A stretch of 64,000 bases of DNA from Ochrobactrum sp. CM-21-5 (GCF_014253075.1 NZ_JACLZJ010000006.1:62001-126000); one strand, 5' to 3'; counted from the first letter of the stretch, positions 18,577 through 28,290 are shown. Notes: generated by a model not told the origin, from the letters alone. Program-made: numbers and translations.

Positions 18577-19791
18577 TCAGATGCGCTGGAGCGCCGGTTT
18601 CGGATTGGGAGCAACCTGCACCTTCACCGGCTCAGCAGCGGGAACAGCAGGTTTTGCCGCGGCCTTCTTGTTCCAACCGACAGACGGCAGCCATTCCAGA
18701 TAGTAGGCGAGAGCGAACTGCATCACCGCGCCGGTGGCGATCAGTAGCGTATCGTAAGGCAAGCCGCCCGGATTGACGAGCTTCATCACCTGCGCAACCA
18801 TCGCCAGCAACGTACCGGCAATGAACACTGGCAGCGAATGCTTGCCGAGAATGGCAAGCGGGTGCTCGGGCGCCGTACGGGCCATACTGTTCAACGTCGG
18901 CACAACGGCGATCAGATAGGCGATGGCCAGCACGTGCAGGAGGCGCGGCGCAGACAGAAACGTCTTGTCAAAACCCGTCATTACCATCGGCATGCCCATT
19001 GAGGCGTCGATACCCCAGAGCGGAATCCGTACCCAGGCTAGCGCCAGCACCAGATAGCCAACAGCAAGGCCGATCAGGATCGGATGCTTCGGCAGCTCGC
19101 CACCGCGACGCACATGCACCACACCCGCAATACCGATGGCAAACAGGAACTGCCACGACAGCGGATTGAGGAACCAGACGCCTTCGGTCGGATAATTGGT
19201 CGGTGCAACCTGATACAGACCTGACAGGAACCAGACGAGACCCGAAACGCCCAACATCAGGGGCAAGCTGATGCGTGCGAGCAAAAGCAGGACCGGCGTC
19301 AGAATCAGCACGGCCGCATACATGGAAAGAATGTTGTTGTAGCCAAGCTGGTGTCCCATCGTGACGAGGCCGAACAAGGCTTCAACGGGCTGTTTGACCA
19401 ACGGACCGATATTGATCTGATTGAGAAGCTCAGCGCGCTTGAGAAAAATGGCGGCAGCCGCGAATATGGCGATCGTCGCCATCGTCGTCATGATATGCGC
19501 CGTATAAAGAACGCCTGCACGACGCCACATCTTCAGCGAAAGAAGCAGGCGATTGCCGGGAGCGAACTTGGAGCCATAGGCGAGCGCCACCGCCATGCCG
19601 GAAATGAGCACGAAAGCTTCAGCCGAATCCGAGAAACCGAGATTCTTGTGCGTGAAGTTCTCGTAGATCGTGCCGGGCACATGGTTGATAAAGATCGTCA
19701 GCAGGGCCAATGCCCGGAAAACGTCTATGCGCGTGTCGCGCACTTTCACGCTCTGCACCGGCAGTGCCTCTTTTACGGTCGCAATGGTCAT
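18577..19791 (-). CDS. opgC: OpgC-family membrane acyltransferase, probable glucan succinyltransferase
   Basis: Polytopic inner-membrane protein of 404 residues if started at MTIATVKEALP (19791, AGG upstream); the frame is open to 19899. The OpgC signature RIDVFRALALLTIFINHVPG and SDSAEAFVLISG lies at the N-terminus. About ten hydrophobic segments and a Pro/Ala/Lys-rich cytoplasmic tail follow. OpgC proteins transfer succinyl groups to osmoregulated periplasmic glucans. In Brucella the cyclic beta-1,2-glucan modifier Cgm belongs here, and this is probably its ortholog. The substrate is inferred, not shown. Confidence 0.8.
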   Translation of the reverse strand: MTIATVKEALPVQSVKVRDTRIDVFRALALLTIFINHVPGTIYENFTHKNLGFSDSAEAFVLISGMAVALAYGSKFAPGNRLLLSLKMWRRAGVLYTAHIMTTMATIAIFAAAAIFLKRAELLNQINIGPLVKQPVEALFGLVTMGHQLGYNNILSMYAAVLILTPVLLLLARISLPLMLGVSGLVWFLSGLYQVAPTNYPTEGVWFLNPLSWQFLFAIGIAGVVHVRRGGELPKHPILIGLAVGYLVLALAWVRIPLWGIDASMGMPMVMTGFDKTFLSAPRLLHVLAIAYLIAVVPTLNSMARTAPEHPLAILGKHSLPVFIAGTLLAMVAQVMKLVNPGGLPYDTLLIATGAVMQFALAYYLEWLPSVGWNKKAAAKPAVPAAEPVKVQVAPNPKPALQRI

Positions 19792-19899
19792 TCCTAACCT
19801 GCCTGTCCTAGCGGAAAACATCTGCGTCTTGGGCCGCGATACTTTCCAATCTTCTTTCTCGTGCAGTTCCGGTGGGAAGCCGGAACGCCTACGCGCCAT

Positions 19900-20169
19900 G
19901 CCAAAGCTTTAGCTGTGGCATATATACTCTTTAATCCTGGCAGAACCGGGTTGGTTCCGATCAACTTTCGTTCCAGTGGAAAACATAATGCCAGTAAACT
20001 GGCCCGCGGCAGGCTTCCCGAAAGCAGGTATCCCCGTGCAGGAAAATCAGATCGCCACTCGGATTTCCGATCTGCTTCGAGGGAATAAAGACATGCGAAA
20101 GGACTGTTCATTGCATCTGCGTTGTTCTATGCCCGAATTCCATCATGTTTTTCTCGTTAGGCTTGGTTC
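19900..20169. other. Intergenic region between the opgC-like and thiE-like genes
   Basis: About 270 bases between divergent genes that must hold both promoters. A plus-strand open frame (19976-20173) ends in an ATGA overlap with the thiE-like start. It has no recognisable product and its reality is uncertain. Confidence 0.35.
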
Positions 20170-20835
20170 ATGAACACGCCCGCTCACCAGACTGTTACTG
20201 ATCGTTGCCGCCTCGTGCTGGTCACGCCTCCCCTTGCCGATGGCGCCGCTCTGGCAGAGCTTTTGGCTGCCGCTCTTTCCGGCGGCGATGTTGCAAGCGT
20301 CATTCTCGATACGAATGGCATCGATGAAGCGTCCTTCCAGGCTGCGGCTGAAAAGGCCGTCCCCATCATTCAGGAAAAGGGGGCTGCCGCGCTCATTCTG
20401 AACGACACCCGCATCGCCGGGCGCGTCGGGGCCGATGGCATCCATATCGAGGGCAAGGCTGCGGACTTGGCCGAAGCCATTGAAAAGCATGCACCCAAAA
20501 TGATCGTTGGGACTGGTAATCTGCGCGATCGTCACGGCGTGATGGAAATCGGAGAGCTGCAACCCGACTATGTTTTCTTCGGCAAGATCGGCGCGGACAC
20601 CAAACCGGAAGCACATCCGCGCAATCTCAATCTGGCGCAATGGTGGGCGGAAATGGTCGAGATTCCGGGTATCGCGCAGGCTGGCAATACGCTTGAAAGC
20701 GTTGTGGCAGCGGCACAGACCGGCGCGGATTTCGTCGCACTGGGCCGTGCGGTGTTCGAGGCGGACGATCCGGCTGCGGCCGTTGCCGAAGCCAACCGGC
20801 TCCTCGATGAAAAAGCACCTCGTTTCGAAAACTGA
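20170..20835 (+). CDS. Thiamine-phosphate synthase family protein (ThiE-like, TIM barrel)
   Basis: Has 221 residues with the TMP-TenI fold signatures LILNDTRIA, GADGIHIEGK, IVGTGNLRDR, PDYVFFGKIGADTKPEA and GADFVALGRAV. The classical AIGGI phosphate-binding motif is replaced by IAQAGN. The pyrimidine and phosphate contacts differ from canonical ThiE, so activity in thiamine synthesis is uncertain. The stop lies four bases before the Sel1-repeat gene, so the two form an operon. Confidence 0.75.
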   Translation: MNTPAHQTVTDRCRLVLVTPPLADGAALAELLAAALSGGDVASVILDTNGIDEASFQAAAEKAVPIIQEKGAAALILNDTRIAGRVGADGIHIEGKAADLAEAIEKHAPKMIVGTGNLRDRHGVMEIGELQPDYVFFGKIGADTKPEAHPRNLNLAQWWAEMVEIPGIAQAGNTLESVVAAAQTGADFVALGRAVFEADDPAAAVAEANRLLDEKAPRFEN

Positions 20836-20839
20836 CCAT

Positions 20840-21865
20840 ATGAAAAGCAAACTGCTCCTCGCCGCCGCCCTGATGTTCGCACTGCCCGCCCCTCCGGCAG
20901 GAGCGGCCGGCGAGCCTGCGCAGACCGGCAAGGGCAGCTCCCATGACAGCAAAGGCGACAAACCCGTCATGTTGCCGCAGCCTGCCACCACCGAACAGAT
21001 GCCGCCGATCGACCTGAGCCGGTTCGGCGACAAACCCGCCGATGAAGCCTTTGGTGCTTTTCAGCGCGGGCTTTATCTAACTGCGTTCAATCTCGCCAAG
21101 CCTCAGGCTGAAAAAGGCGACGCTGCCTCGCAGACGCTGATTGCGGAAATCTATGCGCGCGGCATGGGCGTTCCCGCCGACCAGAAGAAAGCCGCCGAAT
21201 GGTACGGCAAGGCCGCCGATCAGGGCGTGACTGAAGCGCAGTTTCGCTATGCGGCGCTGCTGCTTCAGGGCACCTATGTCGCAAAGGACCCGGTAAAGGC
21301 CGAAGAACTGATGAAGAAAGCCGCTGAAGGCGGCAATCCGATGGCGCAGTTCAACTATGGCCAGATGCTGATGATGAAGCATGCCGGCAGGCTGGGACTG
21401 GATCTCGCCTTCCCCTGGTTCGAGAAAGCCGCCCAGTCCGATCTGCCGGACGGCGAGTATGCGTTAAGCCAGATTTACGCCAACGGCACAGCCAAAGTCC
21501 CGCGTGATGACGCGAAGGCTCGCGAATATCTCCTGCTGGCTGCCCGCAAGGGCTATGACACGGCCCAATTCGATCTGGGGCGCTGGCTGGTGGAAGGCCG
21601 TGGCGGCGAACGCAATTATGAACAAGGCTTCGGCTGGATGACGCTGGCAGCTCAGCGCGGAACCGTCGCCGCGCAAGCCTGGCTTGCACGTCTCTACCGC
21701 GACGGCATCGGCACCGAAGGTGATCTGGTCAAGGCTGCGGCATGGTATATCGTCGCCCAGCGGGCCGGATTCCGCGCCGCCGACCTCAACGACATGATGG
21801 ATGGGCTTGGTGACGACCAGATCAAACAAGCCATCGAAACCGCCAATGGTTTGCGCGTCCGCTGA
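20840..21865 (+). CDS. Sel1-repeat (SLR/TPR-like) exported protein
   Basis: Has 341 residues with a signal peptide (MKSKLLLAAALMFALPAP..AGA). From about residue 65 onward it is a series of Sel1-like repeats of the type A..LG.....G.G...D..KA..W..KAA. Such solenoids mediate protein-protein contacts, often in the periplasm. The start at 20840 is chosen because it gives the signal peptide and follows thiE by four bases. An upstream extension overlapping thiE in another frame is not coding. Confidence 0.85.
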   Translation: MKSKLLLAAALMFALPAPPAGAAGEPAQTGKGSSHDSKGDKPVMLPQPATTEQMPPIDLSRFGDKPADEAFGAFQRGLYLTAFNLAKPQAEKGDAASQTLIAEIYARGMGVPADQKKAAEWYGKAADQGVTEAQFRYAALLLQGTYVAKDPVKAEELMKKAAEGGNPMAQFNYGQMLMMKHAGRLGLDLAFPWFEKAAQSDLPDGEYALSQIYANGTAKVPRDDAKAREYLLLAARKGYDTAQFDLGRWLVEGRGGERNYEQGFGWMTLAAQRGTVAAQAWLARLYRDGIGTEGDLVKAAAWYIVAQRAGFRAADLNDMMDGLGDDQIKQAIETANGLRVR

Positions 21866-22068
21866 CGCGAAATACGTTTTTTAGCGGCAGAAAAAGCTCT
21901 CTTTGCGCTGTCAGGCTTGCGCAAAGCGCCGTTTTATGGTCTTGGAAACGCCGATTATCGCGGTTCGAACCGAGACGCGCGCAATCGTACGGAAGGACCG
22001 GCGATTGGCTGTCAGGCGTCATGCGGTGAACCGCACATAGTTTTCACATTCATTTCCGGATCAAGCTC

Positions 22069-22629
22069 ATGAAGATCAATGGTAACGAAATCCGTCCCGG
22101 CAACGTCATCGAACATGATGGCGGCCTGTGGGTTGCAGTCAAGACCAACGCCGTCAAGCCTGGAAAAGGCGGCGCCTACAATCAGGTCGAACTGAAAAAC
22201 CTCATCAACGGCACCAAGCTCAACGAGCGTTTCCGCGCCGCCGAAACGGTCGAGCGCGTACGCCTGGAACAGAAGGACTTCTCGTTCCTCTATGAACAGG
22301 GCGAAGCGCTGATTTTCATGGATACCGAATCCTACGAGCAGCTCGAACTTCAGAAAGATTTCGTTGGCGATCGCTCCGCCTTCCTCCAAGACGGCATGAT
22401 GGTCACGGTCGAACTTTACGAAGAAAAGCCGATCGGCATCCGCCTGCCGGATCAGGTGACGCTCTCCATCACTGAAGCCGACCCGGTCGTCAAGGGCCAG
22501 ACCGCTGCTTCGTCCTACAAGCCGGCTGTGCTTGAAAACGGCATCCGCATCCTTGTTCCGCCGTTCATCGCATCGGGCGAACGCGTGATCGTCGATACCA
22601 ACGAACTGACCTATGTCAGCCGCGCATAA
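22069..22629 (+). CDS. efp: Translation elongation factor P
   Basis: Relieves ribosome stalling at polyproline stretches. It has 186 residues, the normal family length. The tip loop is PGKGGAY with the Lys at about 33 that is beta-lysylated in many bacteria. Three beta-barrel domains end in the conserved [19 protein letters not shown] region. An inverted repeat CCGGCACAG / CTGTGCCGG at 22640-22668 follows the stop. Confidence 0.98.
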   Translation: MKINGNEIRPGNVIEHDGGLWVAVKTNAVKPGKGGAYNQVELKNLINGTKLNERFRAAETVERVRLEQKDFSFLYEQGEALIFMDTESYEQLELQKDFVGDRSAFLQDGMMVTVELYEEKPIGIRLPDQVTLSITEADPVVKGQTAASSYKPAVLENGIRILVPPFIASGERVIVDTNELTYVSRA

Positions 22630-22636
22630 GCGTTTC

Positions 22637-22671
22637 TTTCCGGCACAGGCACGTAGCATCTGTGCCGGAAA
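22637..22671. terminator. Inverted repeat after efp, possible terminator
   Basis: TTTCCGGCACAG / CTGTGCCGGAAA stem. There is no T-run on the plus strand, so termination strength is doubtful. Confidence 0.4.
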
Positions 22672-22738
22672 ATCAGTCCACCGGACCGGTTTCTGACCCT
22701 GCCTCAATGCGCCGGACAGTACGACAAAACCGGAACTT

Positions 22739-22778
22739 GGAGCGGTTCTGACGATTCTGTCAAAACAGGAACCGCTCC
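22739..22778. repeat. Dispersed palindromic repeat
   Basis: GGAGCGGTTC (22739-22748) and GAACCGCTCC (22769-22778) form a perfect 10-base stem around a 20-base loop. The sequence resembles the GGAGCGGTTC arm of the other intergenic repeats. Confidence 0.6.
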
Positions 22779-22882
22779 GGCCAGTTTCGCGGGGCCATAA
22801 AAAATGGCACCGCCGTCCACCGCCTGCGTTAAGGTGTTGTGACAGTTCTTTCTCAGATTGCTCAATTTTAAAGGACGATCAA

Positions 22883-23674
22883 ATGGCTCGTTCAGCCCTA
22901 CTCAATGTTATGGTTCAAGCCGCCATGAAGGCCGGACGCAGCCTTGCGCGCGACTTTGGCGAAGTACAGAATCTTCAGGTTTCGCTCAAAGGCCCCGGCG
23001 ACTATGTCAGTCAGGCTGACCGCCGTGCCGAAAAGGTCATTTATACGGAATTGAGCCGCGCCCGCCCGGATTTCGGCTTCCTGATGGAAGAATCCGGCGA
23101 GGTCGAATCCAAGGACGGACAGCATCGCTGGCTGGTCGATCCGCTGGACGGCACCACCAACTTTCTCCATGGCATTCCGGTTTTCGCGGTCTCCATCGCT
23201 CTTGAGCGTCAGGGGCAGATCGTTGCCGGCGTGATCTACAACCCGGCCATGGATGAACTTTATACTGCCGAGCGCGGTGGCGGTGCATTCCTCAACGACC
23301 GCCGTCTGCGCGTTGCCGCGCGTAACAAGCTTGTCGATTCGGTTATCGGCACCGGCATTCCGCATATGGGCCGCGGCCATCACGGCCACTACCTCGTTGA
23401 ACTGCGTAATATCATGGCGGAAACGGCGGGCATTCGCCGCATGGGTGCTGTCGCGCTTGATCTCGCCTATGTCGCCGCCGGTCGCCTTGACGGCTTCTGG
23501 GAAGACGGCATGCATCCGTGGGATCTCGGCGCTGGTATCTTGATGGTGCGCGAAGCCGGTGGTTTTGTCTCCGACAAGCAGGGCGGACAGGACATGTTCG
23601 CCAACAAGACAATTGTCGCCGGGAATGAAGCGATCCACGGCGCGCTTCTCAAGACGCTGAAGAAGCCAATTTAA
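22883..23674 (+). CDS. suhB: Inositol monophosphatase family protein SuhB
   Basis: Li-sensitive, Mg-dependent phosphatase of 263 residues. Metal-binding motifs are MEESGE (about 68-73), VDPLDGTTNF (85-94) and the C-terminal HPWDLGAG. In enteric bacteria SuhB also assists ribosomal RNA antitermination; whether that applies here is unknown. The ATG follows AAAGGACGATCAA. A hairpin at 23697-23727 lies past the stop. Confidence 0.95.
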   Translation: MARSALLNVMVQAAMKAGRSLARDFGEVQNLQVSLKGPGDYVSQADRRAEKVIYTELSRARPDFGFLMEESGEVESKDGQHRWLVDPLDGTTNFLHGIPVFAVSIALERQGQIVAGVIYNPAMDELYTAERGGGAFLNDRRLRVAARNKLVDSVIGTGIPHMGRGHHGHYLVELRNIMAETAGIRRMGAVALDLAYVAAGRLDGFWEDGMHPWDLGAGILMVREAGGFVSDKQGGQDMFANKTIVAGNEAIHGALLKTLKKPI

Positions 23675-23696
23675 TCCCGTTTCTACTTCATAATTT

Positions 23697-23735
23697 CGAT
23701 TTCAGCGCGCCAATGGCGCGCTGAAACATTTTCGC
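23697..23735 (+). terminator. Terminator after suhB
   Basis: TTTCAGCGCGCC AAT GGCGCGCTGAAA stem followed by CATTTTCG. Confidence 0.65.
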
Positions 23736-23821
23736 CTTCATTTTTTACTATCCAGACGATTCCGCTTCACGAATTAATGAAGTAGGCTCCAGTTCAAACA
23801 CGCGACCACGGAGCGCAAGGC

Positions 23822-24862
23822 ATGAGCGATCTGAGACTTTCACGGGACCGACTGGACGAAGGACGCGATTACGACCCCTACCGCCTGTCGAGCCCGCGTA
23901 TCGTCATCCTTGCCATGGTGATCTTCCTTATCATCGTTGCCTTTCTCGCCGCGATCCTGATGCGGCAGATACACACGTTCTTCGTGACCAATCCCGGACT
24001 GAACGGCCTCATTCTCGGCGTTTTGCTGGTCGGTATCCTGCTCGCCTTCGGTCAGGTTCTGCGTCTGTTGCCGGAGATCCGCTGGGTCAACTCCTTTCGC
24101 GACGGGGATCGCGACGACGCTCGCCCACCAGTGCTCCTTGCGCCGATGCGCGCGCTCATCGGCAGACGGCAATCCATGGCGCTCTCGACCGCGTCCATGC
24201 GCTCCATCCTCGATTCCATCGCTACTCGCTTGGACGAAAGCCGCGATATCTCGCGATATCTGATCGGCCTTCTGGTTTTCCTCGGTCTGCTCGGCACATT
24301 CTGGGGCCTGCTCGAAACGGTCGGCTCCATCGGGCGCACCATCCAGACGCTCGACCCTTCGTCCGGCAGCACCGGCGATGTGCTTGACGCGTTGAAGGCG
24401 GGCTTGCAGGCCCCGCTTTCCGGCATGGGAACGGCATTCTCGTCCTCGCTGTTCGGCCTGTCCGGCTCGCTCATTCTGGGTTTCCTCGACCTTCAGGCAG
24501 GGCGCGCTCAAAACCGTTTCTATACCGAACTGGAAAACTGGCTTTCCTCTGTTACCGATCTTGGCTCAGACCTCACGACGGAACAGGGAGGCACCGAAGA
24601 GATCCGCGTGCTTGCCGACCGTTTGCAGAACATCCATGGCGGCGAGGCCTCCACCCAGCGTACGACCGCCGCTCTTGCCAATCTCGCCGAGGGCATTCAG
24701 GGTCTCGTCAAGAGCATGCGCAATGAACAGCAGATCATGCGCGACTGGGTGGAAAAGCAGGCCGACGAACAAAAGGCCATCCGCCACACGCTGGACCGGC
24801 TGTCCAGGGCCATGGGTGAGCGCAGGCATCCGCACGCCGACAAGAACGACAAGGCGGAGTAA
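23822..24862 (+). CDS. MotA/TolQ/ExbB-like proton-channel protein, uncharacterised
   Basis: Has 346 residues with four predicted membrane segments (about 26-48, 57-80, 144-168, 203-225). Family signatures include FLGLLGTFWGLLETVG and SGMGTAFSSSLFGLSGSL, matching the pore helices of MotA/ExbB/TolQ. A cytoplasmic helical tail ends in a very basic and acidic stretch. It is followed six bases later by an OmpA-domain partner. No flagellar genes are near. It is probably one half of an ion-driven cell-envelope motor; the function is unknown. Confidence 0.8.
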   Translation: MSDLRLSRDRLDEGRDYDPYRLSSPRIVILAMVIFLIIVAFLAAILMRQIHTFFVTNPGLNGLILGVLLVGILLAFGQVLRLLPEIRWVNSFRDGDRDDARPPVLLAPMRALIGRRQSMALSTASMRSILDSIATRLDESRDISRYLIGLLVFLGLLGTFWGLLETVGSIGRTIQTLDPSSGSTGDVLDALKAGLQAPLSGMGTAFSSSLFGLSGSLILGFLDLQAGRAQNRFYTELENWLSSVTDLGSDLTTEQGGTEEIRVLADRLQNIHGGEASTQRTTAALANLAEGIQGLVKSMRNEQQIMRDWVEKQADEQKAIRHTLDRLSRAMGERRHPHADKNDKAE

Positions 24863-24868
24863 GACGAC

Positions 24869-25900
24869 ATGGCCCTTGCCCGCAACCGCCGCCAGCAAAG
24901 GCATGTCGATTACTGGCCAGGCTTCGTCGACGCGCTGACGACACTGCTTCTGGCGATCATGTTTCTGCTGACCGTCTTCGTATTGGCGCAGTTTCTCCTA
25001 AGCCGCGAAGTCAACAACAAGGACAGCGTGCTCGCCCGCCTCAATAGCCAGATTCAGGAACTGACGCAGCTTCTGTCGCTTGAGCGCAGCAATTCTGAGG
25101 ACATGCAGGACACGATCGCCAACCTGCAAGCCTCGCTGTCCAGCGCAGAAAGCGAACGCTCGCGCCTGCAAAGCCTCTTGAACGAAGGAAGCGGTGCGGG
25201 TGCGGCGGCCGAAAAACGGGCGGGCGAATTGGCAACTAATCTCGATGCTGAAAAGCAGGTGAGCGCCCGCGCACTCAGCCAGGTCGAATTGCTAAACCAG
25301 CAGATTTCCGCCCTGCGCCGCCAGATTGCGGCACTGGAAGATGCCCTCGACGCCTCGGAAAACCGCGACCGGGAATCGAACGCCAAGATTGCCGATCTCG
25401 GTCGTCGTCTGAACGTCGCCCTCGCCCAGCGTGTGCAGGAACTGAACCGTTACCGTTCCGACTTCTTCGGGCGCCTGCGCGAAATCCTCTCCGACAAGGA
25501 GAATATCCGCATCGTTGGCGACCGCTTCGTGTTCCAGTCCGAAGTGCTGTTTCCGACAGGTTCGGCGGATATCAATCCGGCTGGCGAAGTGGAGATGAAA
25601 AAGCTTGCCGACGCGATCATCGAGCTGAACAAGGAAATCCCCGATGACATCAACTGGGTGCTGCGGGTGGATGGCCACACGGATAATGTGCCGCTCGCAG
25701 GGACGGGACGCTTCCGCGACAACTGGGAGCTTTCATCGGCTCGCGCGACCGCCGTGGTCAAGTTCCTGATCGCCAGCGGCGTTCCGGCTAACCGCCTTGT
25801 TGCGGCGGGCTTCGGCGAATACCAGCCGCTGGATGCAGCCGATACGTCAGACGCCCGTGCCAAAAACCGCCGTATCGAGCTGAAACTGACCGAGAGGTAA
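24869..25900 (+). CDS. MotB/OmpA-like peptidoglycan-binding partner with coiled coil
   Basis: Has 343 residues. A short basic N-terminus leads into one membrane helix (about 19-43) with the conserved stator Asp at about 21 (GFVDALTTLLLAIMFLL). A coiled coil spans about 50-205. A C-terminal OmpA domain (about 225-343) has VDGHTDNVPL and AAGFGEYQPL. It is translationally paired with the MotA-like gene. MotB proper lacks so long a coiled coil; Zorya ZorB has similar architecture, but no Zorya effector genes follow. Confidence 0.82.
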   Translation: MALARNRRQQRHVDYWPGFVDALTTLLLAIMFLLTVFVLAQFLLSREVNNKDSVLARLNSQIQELTQLLSLERSNSEDMQDTIANLQASLSSAESERSRLQSLLNEGSGAGAAAEKRAGELATNLDAEKQVSARALSQVELLNQQISALRRQIAALEDALDASENRDRESNAKIADLGRRLNVALAQRVQELNRYRSDFFGRLREILSDKENIRIVGDRFVFQSEVLFPTGSADINPAGEVEMKKLADAIIELNKEIPDDINWVLRVDGHTDNVPLAGTGRFRDNWELSSARATAVVKFLIASGVPANRLVAAGFGEYQPLDAADTSDARAKNRRIELKLTER

Positions 25901-26009
25901 GTGCCCGGAAAGACAAAGAAACGGGATAAGGGGTGTTTCTCTAATCCCATTTATATCAATGGCTTGGAATTGCCACGCGGGGCTTTACCAGAGTCCTGAT
26001 GCGTTTGGC

Positions 26010-27821
26010 TTATTGAGCCTTGACATTAGCGGAAAAGGCCTCCGCTCCGGCTTCGAACTGAAGCTTGGCGAGGCGGGCATAAATACCGCCTTTTTCAACA
26101 AGGCTCTGATGCGTGCCTTCCTCGACGATACGACCGTGATCAAGCACCAGAATGCGATCTGCTTTCAGCACAGTCGCCAGACGGTGCGCCACCACGAGCG
26201 TGGTCCGGTCGGCCATCAGGCCGTCCAGCGCCTTCTGCACTAGCATTTCGCTTTCAGCGTCGAGCGCGGAGGTCGCTTCGTCGAGGAGCAGGACCGGTGC
26301 ATCACGCAGAATCGCGCGAGCAATAGCGATACGCTGGCGCTGACCGCCTGAAAGCATTGCGCCCCGCTCGCCCACTTGCGTGTCATAGCCCTGATCGAGC
26401 CTCACGATGAAATCGTCTGCAAGGGCTGCCTTGGCAGCAGCTTCGATGTCCGCGTCACTCGCACCCGGCCTGCCGAAGCCGATATTCTCGCGAACACTTG
26501 TCGCGAAAATCGCCACGTCCTGCGGCACCATGGCGATGCGCGCCCGCACGGCGGAAGGGTCGGCATCGGGCAAGGCCACGCCATCCATCAAAACCTTACC
26601 GGACTGCGGATCATAATAGCGCATGACAAGCGCAATCAAGGTGCTTTTGCCCGCACCGGACGGCCCGACGATTGCGACAGTTTCACCGGACTTGACGGTG
26701 AAGCTCACGCCGTTGAGCGAAGGTGCCTCGGGCCGCGTCGGATAGGAAAAATGCACCGAATCGAAAACGATCTCGCCCCGTGGCGGTACCGGCAGCGCGA
26801 CCGGACGTTCCGGCGCGGAAACCTCGGGCGTTTCATCCAGGATTTCAGCAAGGCGTTCAGCCGCTCCGGCTGCCTGCGCGAGTTCGGCACCCACATCGGA
26901 AAGCGCACCGAAAGCACCCGCTACAAAAACCGCATAAAGCACGAACTGCCCCAGCGTGCCTGTAGTTATGGCGCCGGAAAGCACATCGCGCGAGCCGAAC
27001 CAAAGGACAGCGACAATGCTGGCGAAAATGAGAAAAATCGCAAAAGCCGTCAAAAGCGCCCGCGCCTTGATGGAAGAGCGCGCCGCCTGATAAGCCTTCT
27101 CGACGGCGCTCCCGAAGCGGCCCACCACCATGCTTTCGTTAGTGAAGGCCTGCAGCGTGCGCATCGCGCCGATCTGCTCGCTGGCATAGGCATTGGCGTC
27201 GGCCAGCACGTCCTGCGTCGTACGCGAACGGCGACGCACCGTGCGACCGAAAGCGATCAGCGGCGCGACGATCAGTGGTATCGCAGCAATTACCAGCGCC
27301 GAAAGTTTCGGGCTTGTCACCACCATCATGATCAGCGCACCGACACCGAGAATGATATTACGCAATGCCGTTGAGGTGGTTGCGCCCACCGTAGACTTGA
27401 TCTGGGTGGTGTCCACGGCAATGCGCGACACGATCTCGCCTGATTGCGATCGGTCGAAAAATTCCGGCGAGAGGCTGGTCACATGGGAGAAAACCGCATT
27501 GCGCAGATCCGCCACCACGCGCTCGCCCAGAGAAATGACGAAGAAATAACGCATCCCCGAAGCCAGCCCCAGCAACAGCGCCAGAAGCACCAGCATGCCG
27601 AAATAATGATTGATGTAGCTGGCATTCGTGCCAGAGAAACCGTGATCGATCACGCGGCGCATGGCCATCGGCACGGCGAGCGCTGTGACGGCGGCAAAAA
27701 CAAGCGAAAACAGCGCACCTGCAACGAGCAGCTTGTAGCGCGCAAGAAACGGGATCATGCGTTTCAGCGGCTTTAAAGAACGGCGCCTGCGGTCCTGCTG
27801 TGTATCGATATCGGAATTCAT
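26010..27821 (-). CDS. ABC exporter, fused permease and ATPase (MsbA/lipid or multidrug type)
   Basis: Half-transporter of 603 residues from the ATG at 27821; an ATG at 27848 adds nine. Six membrane segments lie in the first 320 residues. The ATPase domain has Walker A GPSGAGKST (about 386-394), signature LSGGQRQR, Walker B VLLLDEATSALD and switch His in VVAHR. It is encoded alone and divergently from rpmE. The substrate cannot be read from the sequence. Confidence 0.9.
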   Translation of the reverse strand: MNSDIDTQQDRRRRSLKPLKRMIPFLARYKLLVAGALFSLVFAAVTALAVPMAMRRVIDHGFSGTNASYINHYFGMLVLLALLLGLASGMRYFFVISLGERVVADLRNAVFSHVTSLSPEFFDRSQSGEIVSRIAVDTTQIKSTVGATTSTALRNIILGVGALIMMVVTSPKLSALVIAAIPLIVAPLIAFGRTVRRRSRTTQDVLADANAYASEQIGAMRTLQAFTNESMVVGRFGSAVEKAYQAARSSIKARALLTAFAIFLIFASIVAVLWFGSRDVLSGAITTGTLGQFVLYAVFVAGAFGALSDVGAELAQAAGAAERLAEILDETPEVSAPERPVALPVPPRGEIVFDSVHFSYPTRPEAPSLNGVSFTVKSGETVAIVGPSGAGKSTLIALVMRYYDPQSGKVLMDGVALPDADPSAVRARIAMVPQDVAIFATSVRENIGFGRPGASDADIEAAAKAALADDFIVRLDQGYDTQVGERGAMLSGGQRQRIAIARAILRDAPVLLLDEATSALDAESEMLVQKALDGLMADRTTLVVAHRLATVLKADRILVLDHGRIVEEGTHQSLVEKGGIYARLAKLQFEAGAEAFSANVKAQ

Positions 27822-28019
27822 GCGAATTTGACTGCCTCTGCTGGCCATTCTTGAGATTGCGGTCTTGTTATTGCCGTGCGCCTGATGTATAGGCTCGCCA
27901 ACCCTTTTGGAAGCCGTTGCCTATGGGTAATGGGTCTTCATATCTGCCATTGGGCGAAAGTGCCGCAGTTTCGATAGTCAAGGCTGTGCTTTTCTCCCCA
28001 GACTTTCAGGATTGAGAAG

Positions 28020-28241
28020 ATGAAAGCCAATATCCATCCCGACTACCACACCATCAAGGTCGTGATGACCGATGGCACCGAATACATGACCCGCTCGACC
28101 TGGGGCAAGGAAGGCGATACGATGAACCTCGATATCGATCCGACCACCCATCCGGCCTGGACCGGCGGTTCGCAGACCCTGCTCGATCGCGGCGGTCGCG
28201 TTACGAAGTTCAAGAACCGTTTTGGCAATCTCGGTATCTAA
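28020..28241 (+). CDS. rpmE: 50S ribosomal protein L31
   Basis: Has 73 residues beginning [10 protein letters not shown]. It lacks the CxxC zinc-binding pairs, so it is the zinc-independent form. It is a single-gene unit with a strong terminator at 28264-28290. Confidence 0.97.
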
Positions 28242-28263
28242 TACCGGTTTTGAAGAACTTACG

Positions 28264-28290
28264 AAAAACCCCGCTCGGCGGGGTTTTTTA
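28264..28290 (+). terminator. Terminator after rpmE
   Basis: AACCCCGC TCG GCGGGGTT stem followed by TTTTTA. Confidence 0.92.

Noticed and set aside
21950-21985. tRNA T-arm-like GGTTCGAACC
   Set aside because: No acceptor, D or anticodon stem can be folded around it; no tRNA gene was found in the window.
22640-22880. suhB-type RNA motif upstream of suhB
   Set aside because: The region was examined because that motif is named after this gene, but no convincing match was recognised; it holds a dispersed repeat instead.
23822-25900. Zorya anti-phage system (ZorA/ZorB)
   Set aside because: The MotA/MotB-like pair resembles ZorAB, but no ZorC, ZorD or ZorE-like gene follows; the next gene is an ABC exporter on the opposite strand.
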